The position numbers and the translations under genes were made by a program. From Bacillota bacterium (GTDB lineage Bacteria; Bacillota; Clostridia; Acetivibrionales; DSM-1351), in the NCBI GenBank assembly GCA_023391425.1, contig JAEWAX010000050.1, positions 1 to 40,734 on the forward strand: DNA of 40,734 bases, read 5' to 3'. The notes under the pieces were generated by a model. The model had not been told where the DNA came from. It saw nothing but the letters and a program-made list of their open reading frames with translations, and searched no databases. Below, piece after piece: positions 25,201 to 33,986 of the stretch. Position 1 is the first letter of the stretch, and each line of letters starts with the position of its first letter.

Positions 25201-25445
25201 ATTATACCACTCATTATAAATAATAACAACAGTGAGCGTGATGTAATAGACAAAGGAGGGTTAAACAGTGGATTACATTATACAAGAAGGTGGGAAATAA
25301 GTTTAAACATAGGTTTGGTAACAGCCGAGAAAAAAGTGAAAAAATATCATTAGAGAATTATCATTTCATCATTGTAAAAATATGCTATAATTGCATTAAC
25401 TCTCACGCAATCATTTATAATTATAAGATTAGAAGGGGTATTTAT

Positions 25446-26057
25446 ATGGAGAATATCATAATAAGAGAAGAGCGAGAAAGTGAATGGTTTGAAACAGAAT
25501 ATATGACAAAGAGAGCATTTTGGAACCTTCATGTACCTGGATGTAATGAGCATTATTTGGTTCATATCCTTCGAACTAATGCTGATTATATTCCAGAATT
25601 AAGTAGAGTTGCAGAAGTTGATGGAAAGATTGTTGGGGCAATTATGTATTCAAAAGCATATGTAATGGATGGAGAGAAGCGGACAGGGGTATTAACTTTT
25701 GGTCCCTTGTGTATTGACCCAGAATATCAAAAAAGAGGTATTGGTGGAGAATTATTAGAGAAAACAATGCAGTTGGCAAGAGAACAGGGATATCGGGCAA
25801 TTATTATCTTTGGAGAGCCAGAATATTATCCACGTCATGGGTATATTCCATGTGACCATTTTAATATTACAACAGAAGATGGTAAGAATTTTAATGCATT
25901 TATGGGAATTGAATTGGTACCAGGTGCGTTGGATGGAGTAAAAGGAAAGTTTTATGAATCAACAGTGTTTGCCGATAGTAACTCTGAAAAAGCGGAAGAA
26001 TATGATAAAAAGTTTCCGTATATGGAAAAACTCAAACTTCCAGGACAATGGGCATGA
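25446..26057 (+). CDS. GNAT family N-acetyltransferase
   Basis: 203 residues. GNAT fold with acetyl-CoA loop EYQKRGIGGELLEKTM preceded by VLTFGPLCIDP and followed by IIIFGEPEYYPRHGYIPC, a pattern typical of COG3153-type acetyltransferases. Start ATG 25446 is set by GAAGGGG just upstream; the longer frame from 25290 includes a promoter-like TATAAT and lacks a site. Acceptor substrate unknown. Monocistronic by position. Confidence 0.85.
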   Translation: MENIIIREERESEWFETEYMTKRAFWNLHVPGCNEHYLVHILRTNADYIPELSRVAEVDGKIVGAIMYSKAYVMDGEKRTGVLTFGPLCIDPEYQKRGIGGELLEKTMQLAREQGYRAIIIFGEPEYYPRHGYIPCDHFNITTEDGKNFNAFMGIELVPGALDGVKGKFYESTVFADSNSEKAEEYDKKFPYMEKLKLPGQWA

Positions 26058-26236
26058 TGTATCTTGCATTAATTATTTATCGTTTATAATTTGCATTGAA
26101 CATTGGAAACTGAATAATGTGGTATGAAATCCTTGTAATTTATTCCTACTTATTGTAAAAATATGTTATAATTTGTATATGAGTTTAGTTACAATCGTAT
26201 GATTATGTGTTAAATTATATAATTAAGGGGTATAGA

Positions 26237-26719
26237 ATGGATAAAAGAATATCATTTACAAGCAAACAAAAAATTATTGAACTTTTAACAGCAGGAATTT
26301 TATTATTTTTATTTGGGTATTTAATAATTAATTGGTCATCTATACCAGAGAAAATACCATCACATTTTAATGCTTCGGGGGTAGCAAATGCTTGGAGTGG
26401 AAAAAACACAGTATTATTTGTGCCAATTGTTTGTTTTGCAGTATACTTATTAATTACCGTAGTGTCATTTTTCCCATATATTTGGAATGTGCCTGCTGAG
26501 ATAACATCAGAAAATCATGTATTAGTGATTCGGAATACAAGAAGTTTGATTTGCTATATGAAATTAATAATGGTATCTACTTTTTCATATATTTCAATTT
26601 GTACAGCTATAAGTAAACCACTCGGGAAAATATTTTTACCATTAGTAGTTATTATTACGTTTGGACTAATAGTTGTTTTTTTAGTAAAGATTAAAAAGTA
26701 TAGCAAAGGCACTAAATAA
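26237..26719 (+). CDS. DUF1648 membrane protein
   Basis: 160 residues with four hydrophobic segments. The PEKIPSHFNASGVANAWSGK signature between helices 1 and 2 is typical of DUF1648. ATG 26237 follows AAGGGG; the ATG at 26207 has no site. Its promoter region shares TTGTAAAAATATG(C/T)TATAATT with that of the GNAT gene. Function unknown; the family is often near transport and regulator genes. Confidence 0.75.
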   Translation: MDKRISFTSKQKIIELLTAGILLFLFGYLIINWSSIPEKIPSHFNASGVANAWSGKNTVLFVPIVCFAVYLLITVVSFFPYIWNVPAEITSENHVLVIRNTRSLICYMKLIMVSTFSYISICTAISKPLGKIFLPLVVIITFGLIVVFLVKIKKYSKGTK

Positions 26720-26772
26720 ATATGATTTTAAGTTATTAAAGTTACGCGTGACTTATTCCACATGTATCTATT

Positions 26773-26901
26773 ATGGGTATTACTGTTGAAGCAGGAGCCC
26801 AAACTGGTTATTACAGTTCTGAACTGGACAGGGCTATTCCAGACTGTATTAACGGAGATAGTATTATAGTATCAAGTCCAGGAGTTTTCGAGGAGTTTTA
26901 G
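26773..26901 (+). pseudogene. Short orphan coding fragment
   Basis: A 42-codon frame (MGITVEAGAQTGYYSSELDR..., ending SPGVFEEF) looks like real coding sequence, probably a C-terminal remnant. It has no ribosome binding site and an upstream in-frame stop at 26749. I do not recognise the family. Confidence 0.35.
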
Positions 26902-26952
26902 AAGGTACTCACTAATACATAGAATAATTATAAAAGTAATTTTTGTTAGCAA

Positions 26953-26992
26953 AAATAAAAAAGAAAAGGCTTTATTAAGCTGTAGCCTTTTC
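26953..26992 (-). terminator. Terminator overlapping stop of small gene
   Basis: Minus strand GAAAAGGCT pairs with AGCCTTTTC, followed by TTTTTTATTTTT. The stop codon of the 45-residue gene lies in the loop. Confidence 0.8.
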
Positions 26993-27112
26993 TGAGGAAG
27001 TTAATCGAATAGCAGAATCATTTAATTCCTTTAGAAGCTGATCGATCTTTTTAGAATTCTCTGCAATTTGTATTTTAAGTATCTCTTCATCCATGTAACG
27101 AACTTTATCCAT
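26975..27112 (-). CDS. Small hypothetical protein (45 aa)
   Basis: Encodes MDKVRYMDEEILKIQIAENS followed by KKIDQLLKELNDSAIRLTSS and EKATA. It is predicted to be mostly helical and charged. A strong AAAGGTGGTGAT site precedes ATG and an intrinsic terminator overlaps the stop, so it looks like a complete monocistronic gene. The size and helical pattern recall Spo0E-like phosphatases, but the SxxLD signature is absent, so no family is assigned. Confidence 0.6.
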   Translation of the reverse strand: MDKVRYMDEEILKIQIAENSKKIDQLLKELNDSAIRLTSSEKATA

Positions 27113-27230
27113 TAATATCACCACCTTTCAAGGTAATTTTAAAGTAAAAGTTTTAAAGAAAAATATAAATATCGTTAATTTTATATTAATTTATTTTTTT
27201 AATTTACTTGCCAACACTCTCTCATATACC

Positions 27231-27264
27231 AAGTGGAAGGTAAGCGGTGCTGCGAGCTAGAAAT
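27231..27264 (+). repeat. Fragment resembling structured RNA at 8216-8240
   Basis: AAGTGGAAGGTAAGCGGTGC then TGCGAGC resembles AAGTGTGGGATAAGCGGTGC then TACGCCC at 8216-8240. The 5' half of the hairpin is missing. The rest of the gap 27113-27358 is AT-rich without other features. Confidence 0.4.
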
Positions 27265-27358
27265 CTGGTTTATGCAAACCGTGAGAAAATAAAAAATGGT
27301 TTACTTAAGATTGGTGAATAAAAAGGCGGTATTATATACCGCCAAGTCATTACATAGA

Positions 27359-27574
27359 TTATTGCTTTTGATTTAAACTATTTCCTTGAGTAACATAGCC
27401 TAGTCTATTGTTTAAGTAGGTAAGGTGTTTTTCAAGATCATTACTCATTTCGTCATACATACTTTTAGCGGATTGATCATCTGTTGATTGTGCCATTACT
27501 TTATAAGTTCCTTTGGCTGATTCGCATGCTGCAACTGCTTTCTGTAAATCACTTTGTACAGTCAATTTTATCAC
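27359..27574 (-). CDS. DUF1657 family protein
   Basis: 71 residues. The KLTVQSDLQKAVAACESAKG start, ESAKGTYKVMAQSTDDQSAK helix and MYDEMSNDLEKHLTYLNNRL fit the small helical DUF1657 family known from spore-forming Firmicutes, often near spore-associated genes. GAGGTGAT precedes ATG. It is alone on the minus strand. Confidence 0.75.
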   Translation of the reverse strand: MIKLTVQSDLQKAVAACESAKGTYKVMAQSTDDQSAKSMYDEMSNDLEKHLTYLNNRLGYVTQGNSLNQKQ

Positions 27575-27681
27575 CTCGCTTTCAACAACTATTTTAACCA
27601 GATATTTATGAACAATACGCTAGAAAATATATAGCTGCTTCAATTAATCATTTTTATTAATGAGTTGATAATTATTATTTC

Positions 27682-27719
27682 GCAACAAAAAAAGTCCGAC
27701 GTAAGCCGGACTCTCAAAA
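27682..27719 (-). terminator. Terminator of radical SAM pair; repeated at 30334
   Basis: Minus strand AGTCCGGC-ttac-GTCGGACT followed by TTTTTTTGTTGC. A near-identical 38-base copy lies at 30334-30371. From 27720 to 27928 only a fragment CCGCTAATACTCC (27747-27759), like 8194-8206, stands out. Confidence 0.85.
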
Positions 27720-27744
27720 ACCATGTACTATTACATTTTTCTAC

Positions 27745-27764
27745 TGCCGCTAATACTCCATCTT
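27745..27764 (+). repeat. Fragment resembling structured RNA at 8192-8211
   Basis: TGCCGCTAATACTCCATCTT resembles CACCGCTAATACCCCCACTT of the unassigned structured RNA. Only this half is present. Confidence 0.35.
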
Positions 27765-27928
27765 TGAACTAAAATGAAATCCAATGCTACCTGGTGTTAT
27801 GTCAAGAAAAAGTACAAGTTAAAACAGGAAAATATAAATCTTTTTCAGGCATGCATTAATATATAAATTTGACAGTACATATTAGCGTTGAGACTCATAT
27901 TGATTTGGTGAAAGCCATTCACAATGGA

Positions 27929-28807
27929 TTATAAAGAATTTAGACTGTTACGATAGTCAACCATTTCCTGTTCACTTACATTTTTCAAGACATACTGTAG
28001 CTCTCTGATAATCCGCGTTTTATCATATGGAATCGTTCCAGCTAAAGGCTTAAAGTTTGATTTTGTATCAGCTTGAAAATGAGTACGAATTTGTAAATTT
28101 TCTAAAAGTGTTATTAGTTCTTCTATCCTTTCATGTTCGCTTGAAGGAATAAATTTATTGTTCTGTGACCATGAATACAATTCAGTATCAGGAAACAATG
28201 TAAGGGAGTCAATACTTAAAATGTGTGGATTGAGCTGGTTAAAAACAGCGGCACTGTTGATAGCGTTCCGCTTTCCATTTCCTTTACCAGAAAGTCCTGT
28301 CATATACACAAAATAATACTCTATTCCCGCCTCATCCAGCTTATTACACTGTTCAATGATATCTGCGGCAGTGTAACCTTTATTTGCCAAAGAAAGGGTT
28401 TCATCATCCCCGCTTTCGGTTCCAATACTCAATCCGTTTATTCCCATCGCCCGTAGTTTTTTGAGTTGCTCAATGGACTTGGACTTTATATCACGGATGC
28501 TTGCAAACATAGCCATACTTTGGCATTTAATTAAATAATCCCTTGTTGTCAAAGCTCTTAATTTCAGATTTTCATAACTCATAGCAAAAGGATTTGCACC
28601 CGTCCAGAAGACCCTGCGGGCATAGGGTTGGTAACCTTTTATTTCTGCTAAATCTTCTTCAAATTCATTTATGGATGACATGTGGAAGCATTCCCCATGA
28701 TACAGACTGCAAAAATTACACTTATTGTAAGTGCATCCAGAAGTGGCCTGTATGATAACCGAAAATGCTTCATATGGTGGTCTCCATGTTCTTCCTGTGA
28801 AGTGCAT
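27929..28807 (-). CDS. Radical SAM protein, second of tandem pair
   Basis: 292 residues. The cluster motif is C-x4-C-x2-C (Cys25, Cys30, Cys33 in SGCTYNKCNFCSLY), a spacing found in a COG1032-like group with GCxHNxCxFC. Later motifs are FWTGANPFA, GLSIGTESGDDETL and IEYYFVYMTGLSG, typical of the TIM-barrel. It is a clear paralogue of the upstream gene, with matching starts (MHFTGRTWRPPYEAFS versus MHYTGPIWRPPFEAGS). No partner peptide, cobalamin domain or second cluster is visible, so the reaction is unknown. Confidence 0.85.
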   Translation of the reverse strand: MHFTGRTWRPPYEAFSVIIQATSGCTYNKCNFCSLYHGECFHMSSINEFEEDLAEIKGYQPYARRVFWTGANPFAMSYENLKLRALTTRDYLIKCQSMAMFASIRDIKSKSIEQLKKLRAMGINGLSIGTESGDDETLSLANKGYTAADIIEQCNKLDEAGIEYYFVYMTGLSGKGNGKRNAINSAAVFNQLNPHILSIDSLTLFPDTELYSWSQNNKFIPSSEHERIEELITLLENLQIRTHFQADTKSNFKPLAGTIPYDKTRIIRELQYVLKNVSEQEMVDYRNSLNSL

Positions 28808-28830
28808 TTTTTCGCTCCTTTCTCGGAGGC

Positions 28831-29715
28831 TTACAGGTGTCGGATACTTTTTCGATACCGTTTAAGCTCCGATTCATCAATGTTGTCAATCGCATATTGT
28901 AAATGCTCAATCATTTTCCCTTTATCCTGTGGTAAGTTTCCAACCATAGGCGTAGTATTGGAAACTGTGTTTGCATAAATAGTAGTTTGAATCGTTAAAT
29001 TTTCAATTAGTTTTTTCTGTTCATATAGCTTTTCTAACTCACCCGTTTCTAAAAATGATCCATTTTTAATTTCGCTAAATAGGTCTGACTCAGGAAATAT
29101 GGTCAGAGCAACGATATTAACACTAATGGGTTTTATCTGGTTATAAATTTTTGCAGTATTCAAAGCTGCTTGTTGGCTGTTACCTACACCCGAAAGACCG
29201 TTTAGGTAAGAAATATGATAGGTTATTCCAGCTTCATCAAGCCTATTCAATTGTTCAACAATATCTTTAGATTGATAGCCTTTGCGCATGAAACTAAGCG
29301 TATCATCATCGCCTGTTTCTGTTCCGATAATAATGCCGTCATATCCCAAAAGGTGCAATTCTTTAAGCTGCTCCAGTGTTTTTGACGTTATATCTGTAAC
29401 TCTTGAAAAACAACCTATGCTTTTTATACGGGGTAAATAGTGATGAACTCTTTGAGCAATTTCTATCAGTTTGTCAACATTCAGAGCAAACGGATTCGCT
29501 CCCGTGAGAAATATTCGCTTTGCACATGAAGAAAATGTACTAAGTTCTTCTAAATCTTCCTCCACTTCACTCATGGGTGACATACGAAATTTAAATGGTA
29601 AATCAGCATACAAAGAACAAAACTTACAATTATGATGCGTACAGCCTGCCGTTACTTGTAATAAAGCGGAACCTGCCTCAAATGGTGGTCGCCAAATTGG
29701 ACCTGTATAGTGCAT
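28831..29715 (-). CDS. Radical SAM protein, first of tandem pair
   Basis: 294 residues from ATG 29715, chosen over 29760 because AGGAG lies eight bases upstream and the start then aligns with its neighbour. Cys25, Cys30 and Cys33 form the C-x4-C-x2-C site (AGCTHHNCKFCSLY); FLTGANPFAL and GIIIGTETGDDDTL follow. The 23-base gap to the second paralogue implies one transcript. It is divergent from an HxlR regulator with a palindrome in between. The duplicated pair may work as a heterodimer or on two related substrates; this is inference. Confidence 0.86.
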   Translation of the reverse strand: MHYTGPIWRPPFEAGSALLQVTAGCTHHNCKFCSLYADLPFKFRMSPMSEVEEDLEELSTFSSCAKRIFLTGANPFALNVDKLIEIAQRVHHYLPRIKSIGCFSRVTDITSKTLEQLKELHLLGYDGIIIGTETGDDDTLSFMRKGYQSKDIVEQLNRLDEAGITYHISYLNGLSGVGNSQQAALNTAKIYNQIKPISVNIVALTIFPESDLFSEIKNGSFLETGELEKLYEQKKLIENLTIQTTIYANTVSNTTPMVGNLPQDKGKMIEHLQYAIDNIDESELKRYRKSIRHL

Positions 29716-29766
29716 GAAATCAACTCCTTTTCTTATGGCTTTAATTCTATCATCGTGCAATTTTAT

Positions 29767-29786
29767 TTTAAAGTACTGACTTTAAA
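29767..29786. promoter_or_regulatory. Palindrome between radical SAM pair and hxlR-type gene
   Basis: TTTAAAGT-actg-ACTTTAAA has perfect 8-base arms. Placed between divergent starts, it is a likely operator for the HxlR protein. Confidence 0.6.
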
Positions 29787-29879
29787 TAGCGATATTAAAT
29801 TTTTATGGAGTTAGTACAAAAAATGGTGTATACTGATTTTGCATGTACTTATGCTATGATATATAAAGAGGTGATATTT

Positions 29880-30203
29880 ATGGCTGAATTAAGTCAAACG
29901 GAACATTGCGTAACCGTAGCAACCATTCAAAAGGTGTTAGGCGGTAAATGGAAAATTGAAATCCTATACTATATTTCTTTGAAAACAAGGCGATTTGGAG
30001 AATTACATCGGCAAATTGGAGATATTTCACAATCCTCATTAACAAAGCAGCTGCGTGAGTTGGAATATGATGGTTTCATATCCAGATTTATTTATCAGGA
30101 AATTCCGCCAAAGGTTGAATACTCGTTAACTGAATTGGGTGAAAGTTTTATACCCGTTTTGAATTTTATGAAAGCATGGGGGGAAATTCATTTAAAGCAG
30201 TGA
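29880..30203 (+). CDS. HxlR family transcriptional regulator
   Basis: 107 residues. Winged helix of the HxlR type: KVLGGKWKIEILYYISLKTRRFGEL, the recognition region ISQSSLTKQLRELEYDGFI, and wing EIPPKVEYSLTELGESFIPVL. An N-terminal cysteine (TEHCVTV) is where redox- or aldehyde-sensing members carry theirs. ATG 29880 follows AGAGGTGAT; the frame open from 29805 has no site. Divergent to the radical SAM pair, which it probably controls together with itself. Confidence 0.88.
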   Translation: MAELSQTEHCVTVATIQKVLGGKWKIEILYYISLKTRRFGELHRQIGDISQSSLTKQLRELEYDGFISRFIYQEIPPKVEYSLTELGESFIPVLNFMKAWGEIHLKQ

Positions 30204-30333
30204 GTATTTTTCTGACAACCCGATACTTCTGGCCGACTTGGCTCGAAGTGGAAAAGCTTGTCCTGTATAGAGTAGTCACAAAGAAGGTAAAAAAACATCT
30301 TGCTAAATCATAAGAGTGCCCATATTAGGTCGT

Positions 30334-30371
30334 GCAACAAAAAAAGTCCGGCGTAAGCCGGACTCTCAAAA
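30334..30371 (-). terminator. Terminator of alpha-glucan phosphorylase gene
   Basis: Minus strand AGTCCGGC-ttac-GCCGGACT followed by seven T, nearly identical to 27682-27719. The gap 30204-30501 otherwise shows nothing recognisable. Confidence 0.85.
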
Positions 30372-30501
30372 TCATTTGCAATTACTTTGCCTTTGATCTT
30401 TTAAATTAAAGTAAGAGTAGTGGACTCTCTATAACTTTTAAATTTCTTCACTATTCACTTAAGGGTTTGAATCAATATCTTTTATTTTTATCTTTACCCA
30501 A

Positions 30502-33063
30502 TTACTCTACCCAACGTATCAAACCCATGTCAAATCTATTAATGAGGTTAGGACCTGTTGGGGTAACTCGGAAGGTATATGCATACTCACCACCATCATC
30601 GATTTTCAAGTTTAGAGAATACTTATATGTGCCTTCATCAGATCTTCCATCTAAGTGCATCTCTACAGACTGGGCATTAGTAATTACACCATTAAGCAGA
30701 GAACCATAATATACTTCAACCATCACATTTGAAGGGTCTATAGCTCCGAGCTTTGCATTAACTGATAGATATATTTCTTGTCCTGAATCTGATTTATAGT
30801 CCCTCAGATTATTTGATGACTTTTCAGCAAATAACTGAACTTGAGGCCAATTCCTCTTCATATGTTCATCAAAGGCTGAGAGCTGCCTTGCAAGGCTATA
30901 ATTATCAGCGCAAACGTTGGTCACACCATTCATTGCAGGAAGGTACATTCTCTCAGTATATTCCTTAACCATTCTATCTGTACTGTAATTCCATGTTAAC
31001 GACTTAATAGAATTTTTCATTATGCGAATCCATTCTGTAGGAATACCTTTTTCATTAACATTATAGTATAACGGAATTATTTTTTCCTCTAAAGTATCAT
31101 AAATTGATTCACTGTCGACATTGTCTTGTGAATTCTCATTATCAAATTCTGTTTCATCTCCGATAACCCAACCGTTTTCACCATTGAAGCCTTCACACCA
31201 CCAGCCATCGAGTATACTGAAATTTATTACACCATTTATGCATACTTTTTGACCACTTGTTCCACTGGCTTCTAGCGGTCTTCTAGGATTATTCATCCAT
31301 ATATCAACGCCTTGTACAAGGTTCCTAGCAACAGTCATGTTGTAGTTTTCAAGTAAAATAACCTTGCCATAGAAGCCTTCTTGCTTAGCAATATCATTAA
31401 TATTTTTAATGACTTCATGAGCAGGGCCATCAGCAGGATGTGCTTTTCCAGCAAAAATTATTTGCATTGGTCTTTCTTGATTATTGAGAATTTTTTGAAT
31501 TCTAGCTAGGTTTCTAAAAATTAGATTTGCACGCTTATAGGTTGCAAATCTTCTTGCAAAACCAATTGTTAGAGCATTTGGATCAAGGAAGGAATCTACC
31601 TGTCTTACAGCTTCCATTGATTCACCATTTGCAAGCTTCTGCTGCTTAAGTCTATTTCTAACAAAACCTATTAGCTTATTCTTTAAATCTTTATGAGTTT
31701 CCCAGAGCACTTCATCTGGAATGTTATCAATACCTTCAAAAGTTCTGCTGCTAAATATTTTTTTCTTCCAATCTTTTTCAAGGTAGATATCATATAGAGC
31801 TTTAATCTTTGGAGAAAGCCATGTAAGCGTATGAATACCATTGGTTACATGCGTGATAGGAACGTCATTCTTTGGTACTCCAGACCAAACATCACCAAAT
31901 ATATCTCTGGAAACGGCACCATGAAGCTCACTAACACCATTTTTTCTACCTGCAAGAGTAAGCGCAAGTACAGTCATATTAAAGTTTTGATCTTCTGCTT
32001 TTTTTAATCCTAGTTCTAAGAATTCATATCGGCTTAAACCCAATTGCCCCCAGAAGTCTCCAAAGTATTTATCCATCATATATAAAGGGAATACATCATT
32101 TCCTGCTGGAACAGGAGTATGAGTAGTAAAGATAGCTGAATTCTCAACAACCTTTTTTGCTTCTTTAAAAGATATATTTTTTTCATTAATAAGCTTTCTA
32201 ATAAGTTCAAGACCCATAAACGAGGAATGTCCTTCGTTCATATGGTAAACTGTTGGCTGGATACCCAATGCATTTAATACACGAATACCACCAATTCCTA
32301 GAAAGATTTCCTGCTGAATTCTAGTTTCCTGATCACCACCATAAAGTCTTGAGGTGAGTGACCTATCTCCAGGATTGTTCTGTTGAACATCTGTGTCCAT
32401 AAGGAACAGATTTATTCTACCTATTTGAACCTTCCAAACACGTGCATATACTGTACGCCCAGCAAAGGTTATGCTAATCTGTACCTGCTCACCATTTGCA
32501 TTGAGTGCTGGTAAAATTGGCAATTGAGATACATTTAAGTCGTTAAAGCAAGTTTCCTGCCAACCTTCACCATTGATTCTCTGACTGAAATAGCCTTGTT
32601 TATAAAATAAACCTATAGCTGTAAATGGTATTCCTAAATCACTGGCTGCTTTACAGTGATCTCCTGAAAGAACACCAAGACCACCTGAATATATAGGTAA
32701 TACTTCATTTAATCCGTATTCAGCAGAAAAGTAAGCAATTCTCTTATCAACGTTTTCTGGGTGATTTTCCGAAAACCATGTGTTTTTTTCAGACATATAG
32801 CTATCAAAGGTGTCAACGATATTGTCTAGCCTTTTCATATATTCTTCATCGTCAAGCTTTAATTGAAGCTTTTTTTGGCTTACTTCCTGCAAGAAACGAA
32901 CTGGATTTTTGCCTAATTTTTCCCATAAGTCTAAATCAATTTCCCTATAGAGGTCAATGGCTTCTGGATTCCATGACCACCACAAATTGTAGGCGATATC
33001 ATTAAGTCTTTTAAATTTTTCTGGTAAAGCTGATATTACATTGATTTTTCCAAATAAGTACAT
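30502..33063 (-). CDS. glgP: Alpha-glucan (glycogen/maltodextrin) phosphorylase, GT35
   Basis: 853 residues from ATG 33063 (MYLFGKINV), which has AGGAGG six bases upstream; ATG 33084 and 33069 do not. An N-terminal DUF3417 domain (NDIAYNLWWSWNPEA) marks the bacterial/archaeal alpha-glucan phosphorylase type. The GT35 core has YSGGLGVLSGDHCKAASDLG, HMNEGHSSF, and the PLP lysine Lys606 in SGTSGQKVCINGV. It releases glucose 1-phosphate from storage or imported glucans. A C-terminal beta-rich extension after about 730 (EIYLSVNAKLGAIDPSNVMV) is present. No glycogen synthesis genes are adjacent. Confidence 0.93.
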   Translation of the reverse strand: MYLFGKINVISALPEKFKRLNDIAYNLWWSWNPEAIDLYREIDLDLWEKLGKNPVRFLQEVSQKKLQLKLDDEEYMKRLDNIVDTFDSYMSEKNTWFSENHPENVDKRIAYFSAEYGLNEVLPIYSGGLGVLSGDHCKAASDLGIPFTAIGLFYKQGYFSQRINGEGWQETCFNDLNVSQLPILPALNANGEQVQISITFAGRTVYARVWKVQIGRINLFLMDTDVQQNNPGDRSLTSRLYGGDQETRIQQEIFLGIGGIRVLNALGIQPTVYHMNEGHSSFMGLELIRKLINEKNISFKEAKKVVENSAIFTTHTPVPAGNDVFPLYMMDKYFGDFWGQLGLSRYEFLELGLKKAEDQNFNMTVLALTLAGRKNGVSELHGAVSRDIFGDVWSGVPKNDVPITHVTNGIHTLTWLSPKIKALYDIYLEKDWKKKIFSSRTFEGIDNIPDEVLWETHKDLKNKLIGFVRNRLKQQKLANGESMEAVRQVDSFLDPNALTIGFARRFATYKRANLIFRNLARIQKILNNQERPMQIIFAGKAHPADGPAHEVIKNINDIAKQEGFYGKVILLENYNMTVARNLVQGVDIWMNNPRRPLEASGTSGQKVCINGVINFSILDGWWCEGFNGENGWVIGDETEFDNENSQDNVDSESIYDTLEEKIIPLYYNVNEKGIPTEWIRIMKNSIKSLTWNYSTDRMVKEYTERMYLPAMNGVTNVCADNYSLARQLSAFDEHMKRNWPQVQLFAEKSSNNLRDYKSDSGQEIYLSVNAKLGAIDPSNVMVEVYYGSLLNGVITNAQSVEMHLDGRSDEGTYKYSLNLKIDDGGEYAYTFRVTPTGPNLINRFDMGLIRWVE

Positions 33064-33324
33064 TTGCATCCTCCTATCTTCCATTTTAATTAATCTTAAT
33101 TTTCAAAATATTTATTATATATATTGTAGTTTAATAAAAGCGTAAAAATAAACATATAGATTTATTTGTTATAATAACATAAAGGAATTGCTAATGGTAG
33201 TATTTACAATGAAATTAATTATTAGTTAAAGAAAACATAATTATAGTATATATGGAAAAAAATACTTTATTTAAAATATGTTTTTTATAAATAAAAAGTG
33301 TAATTTTGTGATAAAAATAATACT

Positions 33325-33732
33325 ATGATTAAACGATATTTTTTATATGGTGTTATTGGCTGGAGCATGGAAATAGTTTGGACAGGGCTTTACTCACTTG
33401 TTAGTGGCGATTTAACTATGGAAGCTTATACCAGCCTTTGGATGTTTTTTATATATGGATGTGCTGTATTTTTGGAACCCCTACATGATATAATCCGAAA
33501 TTGGAATGTTATTTTCAGAGGTATTATTTGGGTCGTTATTATTTGGGGTATCGAATATTCTACAGGGAAAGTATTGCTAGGGCTATTAAATGTCTATCCA
33601 TGGCAGTACTTTGGTAAATTCGCTGTAGAAGGCATTGTAAGGCTGGATTATGCACCAGCTTGGTTTGTTGCAGGCTTATTATTTGAGCGGATGCATGCGA
33701 CACTTGATAAATTGAAGATTGGTTTATACTGA
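33325..33732 (+). CDS. Putative ABC transporter type IV membrane protein
   Basis: 135 residues with about four membrane segments. FLYGVIGWSMEIVWTGL, WMFFIYGCAVFLEPLHD and the C-terminal YAPAWFVAGLLFERMH resemble PF06541 (putative ABC-transporter type IV). No ribosome binding site is evident before ATG 33325, so translation may be weak or the start misplaced. No ATPase gene is adjacent. The 33064-33324 gap is very AT-rich and carries promoters for both divergent genes, not individually resolved. Confidence 0.65.
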   Translation: MIKRYFLYGVIGWSMEIVWTGLYSLVSGDLTMEAYTSLWMFFIYGCAVFLEPLHDIIRNWNVIFRGIIWVVIIWGIEYSTGKVLLGLLNVYPWQYFGKFAVEGIVRLDYAPAWFVAGLLFERMHATLDKLKIGLY

Positions 33733-33838
33733 AATAAAAGCTTGGATTTATGGGTTGATTATTGAGTATAAATAGAGATAATATTACAAATATTTACATG
33801 TGTTATAGAAATTACTAGTATAACATTTGTACAAATTG

Positions 33839-33867
33839 TTGAAAAAAAAGGAATTCCAGAATATAAT
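33839..33867 (+). promoter_or_regulatory. Promoter of phosphodiester glycosidase gene
   Basis: TTGAAA (33839-33844), 17-base spacer and TATAAT (33862-33867). Start of transcription near 33874. Confidence 0.7.
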
Positions 33868-33883
33868 ATAATTACTTTTGATT

Positions 33884-33916
33884 AAAGTATACACACAAAT
33901 GTGTATGCTTTTTGTT
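33884..33916 (+). terminator. Promoter-proximal hairpin with T-run
   Basis: ATACACA-caaa-TGTGTAT followed by GCTTTTTG, only about 12 bases after the predicted transcription start and before the gene. A second small palindrome TGTTTG-tgag-CAAACA follows at 33916-33931. It may act as an attenuator. Confidence 0.6.
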
Positions 33917-33986
33917 TGTGAGCAAACATTTTTATATCAAAAATAGTATAATGTTTATGGTGCTTTGTTGTACTTTAGGGGGATTA

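Noticed and set aside
25290..25445. 52-codon N-terminal extension of the GNAT protein
   Set aside because: It includes a promoter-like TATAAT, has no ribosome binding site, and homologues begin near MENIIIREE.
28682..28978. 98-codon plus-strand frame across the radical SAM junction
   Set aside because: It is the antisense shadow of two clearly coding genes and has no start context.
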